DNA of 42,180 nucleotides from Gemmatimonadota bacterium (lineage in GTDB: Bacteria > Gemmatimonadota > Gemmatimonadetes > Gemmatimonadales > GWC2-71-9). Location of the stretch: positions 1 to 42,180 of the forward strand of contig QHVC01000113.1 in assembly GCA_003222205.1 (NCBI GenBank), written 5' to 3'. The notes below the pieces were generated by a model, which saw only the letters and a list, made by a program, of their open reading frames with translations, made no database searches and was not told the DNA's origin. Shown here in pieces: positions 38,375 to 42,180 of the stretch. The position numbers and the translations under genes were made by a program. Position 1 is the stretch's first letter, and the number at the start of each line of letters is the position of its first letter.

Positions 38375-38728
38375 TCAGAACACCGGGTGGTAGTGCTCGT
38401 CCCAGGCGACCGCGAACTCGCCCTGGCACCGCTCGCAGGTCAGGTTCTTGGCGTGTCCGGCGAGCTGCTGGCGGTGGCGGCAGCTCGGACACACCGCATA
38501 CTCGTTCCCCCAGCTCGGCGGCATATTGACGGCGTTGGCCGGACGCGCCACTACGGTCCAGCGGCGCGGCGGCGTGTGGATGATCTCGAGGAAGGGGATC
38601 AGGACGGGCACCGGCCCGGAATTGACATCGAGGATTGCTTCGACGGACGCCATGCGGAGCACGCGGTACCAGCCGCCGCGGCGTAACTGGCAATTGACGT
38701 TGGCCTGGAGCCGAGCCCACTGCCTCAT
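38375..38728 (-). CDS. Small zinc-ribbon protein, function unknown
   Basis: A 117-residue protein, start ATG 38728 (MRQWARLQANVNCQLRRGGW), with a C-terminal CPSC...CERC ribbon followed by EFAVAWDEHYHPVF. The middle (VPVLIPFLEIIHTPPRRW) looks like a small beta domain. I do not recognise the family; such proteins are common conserved hypotheticals in this kind of genome. The track ORF to 40084 is an artefact running through the next two genes' shadows. Confidence 0.65.
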   Translation of the reverse strand: MRQWARLQANVNCQLRRGGWYRVLRMASVEAILDVNSGPVPVLIPFLEIIHTPPRRWTVVARPANAVNMPPSWGNEYAVCPSCRHRQQLAGHAKNLTCERCQGEFAVAWDEHYHPVF

Positions 38729-38836
38729 CGGGTGCTCTCGCGCCGCTGGAGATGGTGCCTGTAATGTGTCGACGTGCGACCGGGAATACTGTGACGGGCG
38801 ACACACCGGGCGCTTCCCTCGCTTTCCCGGCGGCCG

Positions 38837-38842
38837 TATAGT
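38837..38842 (+). promoter_or_regulatory. Candidate -10 box for the DUF1080 gene
   Basis: TATAGT, five of six to consensus, 42 bp upstream of the GTG start. The -35 (TTCCCT at 38814) is poor. Confidence 0.3.
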
Positions 38843-38884
38843 TCGGCGCCGCCAGCTCTGATCGCCCCAGTCCAGGAGAGAAAC

Positions 38885-39610
38885 GTGAATCCGCGCACGA
38901 CTGTGCCTGCGTTCGCCGTCACCATCGCGCTCGCATTCGGTTGCCACACGGGCTCCGTCCAGACGGGCGCCGCGCCGGCGGCGCTCAACACGCTCACGGC
39001 CGAGGAGCAAGCCCAGGGCTGGCGGCTGCTGTTCGACGGCAAGAGCACCGCCGGCTGGCGCGCGTACCGGGCGGATTCGATGTCGTCGGGGTGGCAGGTG
39101 GTGGATGGCGCGCTCACGCGCGTCGGCCGGGCCGGGGACATCGTGACGCGGGAGCAGTTCGCGAACTTCGAGCTGACGCTCGACTGGAAGATCTCCCAGG
39201 GGGGCAACAGCGGGATCTTCTATCGCGTCAGCGAGGACGACGACGCGGCCTACTGGAGCGGGCCGGAGATGCAGGTGCTGGACGACGAGCGGCACCCCGA
39301 TGCCCAATCCCGTCTCACCGCCGCGGGCTCGGATTACGGCATCTATCCATCCCCAGCGGGGGTCGTCAATCCGGCGGGCACGTGGAACCGGGTGCGGATC
39401 GTGGTGCACGGGAACCACGTCGAGCACTGGCTCAATGGATTGAAGGTGGTCGAGTACGAGTTGGGCAGCGACGACTGGACCGCCCGGGTCGCCGCGAGCA
39501 AATTCGCGCCGCATCTCCACTACGGCCGCAACAAGACCGGCTACATCGGCCTGCAGGATCACGGCGACTGGGTGGCCTACCGGAACATCAAGATTCGGGT
39601 GTTGCCGTAG
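38885..39610 (+). CDS. DUF1080 (3-keto-disaccharide hydrolase-type) lipoprotein
   Basis: The 241-residue protein has a lipoprotein signal ending in LAFGC, so the mature N-terminal Cys is lipidated. The rest is one DUF1080 domain of the concanavalin-like fold: WRLLFDGKSTAGWRAY, FELTLDWKISQGGNSGIFYR, GPEMQVLDDERHPDA and GYIGLQDHGDWVAYRNIKIR. Members hydrolyse 3-keto glycosides or bind glycans; the substrate is not predictable here. GTG 38885 follows AGGAGAG. Convergent with the next gene, 2 bp apart. Confidence 0.9.
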   Translation: MNPRTTVPAFAVTIALAFGCHTGSVQTGAAPAALNTLTAEEQAQGWRLLFDGKSTAGWRAYRADSMSSGWQVVDGALTRVGRAGDIVTREQFANFELTLDWKISQGGNSGIFYRVSEDDDAAYWSGPEMQVLDDERHPDAQSRLTAAGSDYGIYPSPAGVVNPAGTWNRVRIVVHGNHVEHWLNGLKVVEYELGSDDWTARVAASKFAPHLHYGRNKTGYIGLQDHGDWVAYRNIKIRVLP

Positions 39611-39612
39611 GA

Positions 39613-40656
39613 TCACCGGAGCAGCGACCGCCGGAAGTTCACCCACACGAGCCACTGCTCTTCGACCCGCTGCACGGGCGCATATGCTGCGCCGGGCGCC
39701 AGCGTCGTGACCGCCCGGACGTGGTCCTGGAGCGGAATGCCCGGCGCTACCTCGCGGAAGTGGCTTGTCGCCACGAGGCTCGTCACGCCGCGGATCGCGC
39801 GCGCCGGCCGCGTTAGCTGGACGACGGTGTAGCGCATCTGATAAGTCCCTGGGTCGAGATACGCGGCGCCCGCCACGTCTGTGGTTCGCAGGGACGCCGC
39901 GGGTGCGAAGTCCAGGCGGATCAGGGTGTCCGCGCCGAGGGAGTCCGGTCCCGCGAGCCAGAAGCAATGGGCGCTCACGAACGCACTGTCGGCAAAGTCC
40001 ACGAGCGTCGGCAGGCGGATGAACAACTCCCGTCCGGAGGGACCCGGGCGCCACGCCATCAGCTGTCCCGGTTTGTAGCGCCACCCCTCCTCGGTTTCAT
40101 GGGTGAGGGTATCGAGGTGGAGGAGCTCCTGCCGCCCGGTGCGGTCCACCGTCCAGGTGCGGCGCTCGAGGCCGTAGTCGTATGGAAAGGAGTCGTTGAG
40201 GAGCTGTAGTCGGCGAGCGTTCTCGAGCACCTGGCCGAACACGGCGGTGAGTTGCGGTGTCACCGTGGAATCAGGAGGCCCTGGGGCGACGCACGCTTGT
40301 GGCGCGGTCACAGTGACGGGGGGGAGTTGGATGGCCAGGTGTCGAAGGGCGATGCGCACGTTCGGGGTCGTGTCGGCGCCGAGCACGATCGCGGTATCGA
40401 GCGGGTAGTAGCCGATCTGCCGGACGACGAGATGGTAGCGGCCGGGCGGGACGCCGGAAAACACGAAGTGGCCGGCTTGGTCGGTGAAATGTTGGGCGAA
40501 ACCTGGCACCAGGGCGACGATGCTGAAGGGGAGCGCCTCGCCAGAGGTGGCGCTGACGACGGTGCCGGTGAGGGGGCGTTGCTGCGCGCGGGCCGCCGTG
40601 ACCAGTACGGTGTGAATCAGGACGGCGTATGCCCGAGGAGAGAGTCGAACTCTCAC
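39613..40656 (-). CDS. Secreted protein with carboxypeptidase-regulatory-like domain
   Basis: The 347-residue protein has a signal peptide (SPRAYAVLIHTVLVTAARA-Q) and a CarboxypepD_reg-like beta-sandwich, LTGTVVSATSGEALPFSIVALV to YHLVVRQIGYYPLDTAIVL, then a region of unknown fold (about residues 110-340). Such domains cap many TonB receptors, but no plug or barrel follows. Its only usable start, GTG 40656, lies inside the tRNA-Leu 3' half on the same strand, so the first nine codons are tRNA sequence. Confidence 0.75.
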   Translation of the reverse strand: MRVRLSPRAYAVLIHTVLVTAARAQQRPLTGTVVSATSGEALPFSIVALVPGFAQHFTDQAGHFVFSGVPPGRYHLVVRQIGYYPLDTAIVLGADTTPNVRIALRHLAIQLPPVTVTAPQACVAPGPPDSTVTPQLTAVFGQVLENARRLQLLNDSFPYDYGLERRTWTVDRTGRQELLHLDTLTHETEEGWRYKPGQLMAWRPGPSGRELFIRLPTLVDFADSAFVSAHCFWLAGPDSLGADTLIRLDFAPAASLRTTDVAGAAYLDPGTYQMRYTVVQLTRPARAIRGVTSLVATSHFREVAPGIPLQDHVRAVTTLAPGAAYAPVQRVEEQWLVWVNFRRSLLR

Positions 40657-40683
40657 GGGGTTGCCCCCGGGGGATTTTGAGTC
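40630..40683 (-). tRNA. 3' half of a tRNA-Leu(CAA), probable attachment-site duplicate
   Basis: On the minus strand the sequence reads GACTCAAAATCC (anticodon loop CTCAAAA with CAA at 40679-40677), a long variable arm (GGGG-CAA-CCCC type), a perfect T-arm (GAGAG-TTCGACT-CTCTC, 40654-40638), the acceptor 3' strand CTCGGGC and discriminator A. The 5' half is not matched: the stem before the anticodon loop (TACGA) pairs at only two of five positions, and no D-arm with GG is found, although GCCCCCG at 40710-40704 pairs with five of seven acceptor bases. This suggests a duplicate left by integration rather than a working tRNA. Confidence 0.65.
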
Positions 40684-40744
40684 GTAGTACTATGTTGGGC
40701 CATCGGGGGCCATAACGCATAACACGTTGTCATCGCAGCGCGAA

Positions 40745-40779
40745 GCCGCAACTCTCGACGATCGGGTTGCGGCCTTTTC
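40745..40779 (+). terminator. Rho-independent terminator with no upstream gene on its strand
   Basis: GCCGCAAC pairs perfectly with GTTGCGGC across a 13-base loop, then CTTTT. It faces rightward, but no plus-strand gene precedes it in the window, so it may be a remnant of a lost gene or insulate the island edge. The 145 bp between tRNA fragment and island gene hold nothing else I can recognise. Confidence 0.55.
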
Positions 40780-40834
40780 GTTGTGCTCACGGATGCGGGA
40801 AGGGACAATCTGAGGGACAGCGTGGGCTCAAAGT

Positions 40835-41614
40835 CTACTTCCCCTCAATGAGCGTAACGAGGTTGACCACAGAAGTCGTGGCCTCGATGCACAATGCTCC
40901 GTCGCGGGAATCGGCCGTCCGTTGGTGCTGAAGCTCAACGGCTAGAGCCAAGGCGGCACGGGCATGGCGTCGAGCAGCTTCATTGGATTCACCGCGAAGA
41001 GCAGAGGAAAAATAACCTTCCAACATTCGCCCAGCGTCCGTGTCGCTTGGTTTCACGCCATCTGGGGATGTATGCCGTTTTGGATCGAAAACCGCTTGAG
41101 CGAGCGAGATCAGCGCTTCCCGACACAGGAGTCCCACACTTTGGAAGTCCTCTTCAAACTTGGCCGTTCGCAACGCATGGCCTGCACCTGACAGCGCTCG
41201 GCCGACGCGCTCCCAAGGAGCCGACGACGTGCGGGGTGACCGTCGAGTCGCCTTTTGGACGAGGCCCACGTGGCGGTGCAGAACTTCAAACACACGTTCT
41301 AGTGTTTCGACATCTGGGGCCATTGCGTCAATCTGCGGGTTTCCTGCGAACCCCTGAAGGATTACTTCCAGGTCACGGGAACCCTCTAGATCGGCCCCGA
41401 CGTACCACTCGTTCAGGTTCGTCACGTACTGAAGGTCTTCGATCCGCCCATCCGGTTGACTGACGCGTGTGCCATCCGTTGCCGTGCGGGTGATGTAGAA
41501 CCTGAGATTGTCAGGTGTCCGCTCAAGCATTTTCGCAATGTCACGAAATGCTGCGACGAGCACACCAGAGGGAAGCTCGCCGTCGTGGTAGTACTGCGTC
41601 CGCCTCACGTGCAC
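40835..41614 (-). CDS. Unknown island protein, helical C-terminal half
   Basis: I do not recognise this 259-residue protein. The N-terminal half (about 1-115) mixes strands and helices (RDIAKMLERTPDNLRFYITRT, EWYVGADLEGSRDLEVILQG); the C-terminal half is helical, with FQSVGLLCREALISLAQAVFD and later AARRHARAALALAVELQHQR, resembling the C-terminal domain of uncharacterised proteins often seen near defence genes and possibly HEPN-like. GTG 41614; it lies 9 bp after the next gene's stop in a leftward group of three. Base composition is lower in GC than the housekeeping genes. Function unknown. Confidence 0.6.
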   Translation of the reverse strand: MHVRRTQYYHDGELPSGVLVAAFRDIAKMLERTPDNLRFYITRTATDGTRVSQPDGRIEDLQYVTNLNEWYVGADLEGSRDLEVILQGFAGNPQIDAMAPDVETLERVFEVLHRHVGLVQKATRRSPRTSSAPWERVGRALSGAGHALRTAKFEEDFQSVGLLCREALISLAQAVFDPKRHTSPDGVKPSDTDAGRMLEGYFSSALRGESNEAARRHARAALALAVELQHQRTADSRDGALCIEATTSVVNLVTLIEGK

Positions 41615-41623
41615 TCGGGTCGG

Positions 41624-41992
41624 TCACTCCTCTGAGGCTTCAACGACGGTGGCTTTCAACGCCGCCCTGCACATCGCCTCGTCGCGATGTGCGCCTTCCG
41701 CGATGATCTCCCCTGCTCCATCGCGTGTGAGTACGACGCGGCAACGCTCGTCGCCGTTCTCGACGTGCATCGCGAACCCGTGCAGCCACAGCAACACCTC
41801 AATGGTCGCCGCCTGGCTCGCTGCGTACAAAGGGACGGGCACCCAATGGGGCTCCGCCCTCTGGGGTTGCATGCGGTAAACGAAACGCCTTCGCGCCGTC
41901 GTGCGGCTCGTGCGCGCTTCGACCGTGTGACCGAAGAGGTGGCGCGCGATTTCGGCCTCAAGCTCACCGCCTTCGAGAGAGTCAATCGTCAT
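41624..41992 (-). CDS. Phage ABA-sandwich-domain-like small protein
   Basis: The 122-residue product (ATG 41992) starts with LEGGELEAEIARHLFG and has VPLYAASQAATIEVLLWLHG, EIIAEGAHRDEAMCRAALKAT, a pattern close to phage ABA sandwich domain proteins (an N-terminal helix, 'YSTD'-like strand, then '.A.CRAALKA'). Those are found in phages and mobile elements. A TTG at 42004 overlapping the upstream stop is an alternative start. It supports the reading of this end as mobile DNA. Exact function unknown. Confidence 0.5.
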   Translation of the reverse strand: MTIDSLEGGELEAEIARHLFGHTVEARTSRTTARRRFVYRMQPQRAEPHWVPVPLYAASQAATIEVLLWLHGFAMHVENGDERCRVVLTRDGAGEIIAEGAHRDEAMCRAALKATVVEASEE

Positions 41993-42000
41993 CGCACCGC

Positions 42001-42180
42001 TCAATACAGAACGAAGAACCGTTCGTGCTCACCGTCTAGTCCTCGGAGCAGCTCGAAGAACCTGTCAACGTCGGCCGCCGCACGGCGAGCGGCTGCGGCG
42101 GTATCGTCAGGGGGCACGCGAGGTCGAACCGGAAGCTCAAGCGTCGCCTGCTCGGTTCCCTTGTATTCGAAACTGATGGG
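42001..42180 (-). CDS. C-terminal fragment of an unknown island protein
   Basis: The reverse strand reads 59 residues open from the right edge to TGA at 42003, including LELPVRPRVPPDD and DVDRFFELLRGLDGEHERFF. It is too short to identify. The stop overlaps or closely precedes the next gene's start, so it is part of the same leftward operon. Not in the ORF track because it has no start in the window. Confidence 0.5.
   Translation of the reverse strand, partial: PISFEYKGTEQATLELPVRPRVPPDDTAAAARRAAADVDRFFELLRGLDGEHERFFVLY

Noticed and set aside
40630-40710. Complete, functional tRNA-Leu
   Set aside because: Anticodon stem pairs at two of five positions, no GG in a D-loop and no D-stem; two mismatches in the acceptor.
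40630-40710. 3' end of a tmRNA
   Set aside because: It has an anticodon loop with CAA and a long variable arm, which tmRNA lacks, and no upstream tmRNA body is seen.

Overview
This is a very GC-rich bacterial window of densely packed housekeeping genes. Its mix fits a member of the Gemmatimonadota or a close relative: a complex I start, an LDH-like malate dehydrogenase beside sdh sequences, many secreted metallopeptidases (an HExxHxxGxxH metzincin, an M61 and an M1 type), a TonB-plug outer-membrane protein, a DUF1080 lipoprotein and several small zinc-ribbon proteins. The taxonomic guess is inference from gene content and codon bias; there is no rRNA gene to confirm it.

Layout. Bases 1-8,400 hold the start of the nuo operon (nuoB fragment, nuoA) behind a promoter with a Rex-like operator, divergent dcd, a small membrane protein, a large secreted metalloprotease, a small zinc-ribbon membrane protein, an NDH-2 dehydrogenase, and a short chimeric gene joining the start of sdhC to the end of sdhB. 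That chimera faces mdh, which is followed upstream by moaD-moaE-moaA. Bases 9,077-11,368 hold an M61 peptidase and an HU/IHF gene with its own promoter and terminator. Bases 11,355-25,601 are one almost gapless leftward run of 16 genes: yicC-gmk-rpoZ-coaBC-udg-dnaB-radA-ispD-tsaC-ywlE-aroE-comF-gapA-pgk-tpiA-secG, ending in carA. Many of these pairs overlap by the four bases GTGA, which suggests translational coupling. Bases 25,644-31,283 are gltA-icd-pepA plus an outer-membrane TonB-plug protein, also leftward.

From 31,390 to 36,004 the strand switches. A secreted His/Cys-rich peptide, a beta-barrel, a membrane protein with a Met/His-rich loop and an FMN-binding-like protein lead into a CPA2 cation antiporter with TrkA domains. 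I cannot assign the first four to a known system, and they look like one envelope unit. An M1-like peptidase, a zinc-ribbon protein, a DUF1080 lipoprotein and a carboxypeptidase-regulatory-domain protein follow.

At 40,630-40,683 lies the 3' half of a tRNA-Leu(CAA) with no matching 5' half. To its right are three genes of different style: an unknown protein, a phage ABA-sandwich-like protein and a partial unknown. This looks like the att end of an integrated element that continues beyond the window.

The most unusual signal is a set of short-unit arrays with a common plan: about three to five tandem copies of a 7, 8 or 13 bp unit, a short spacer, then the same unit inverted. They occur between genes (147-247, 1767-1820, 6299-6363) and also in frame inside comF (15939-16010) and radA (20333-20413), with a one-armed version inside udg (22578-22609). 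The unit sequence differs between most sites while the architecture is kept. They resemble in-frame palindromic elements such as those of Rickettsia in concept, but I do not recognise the family.
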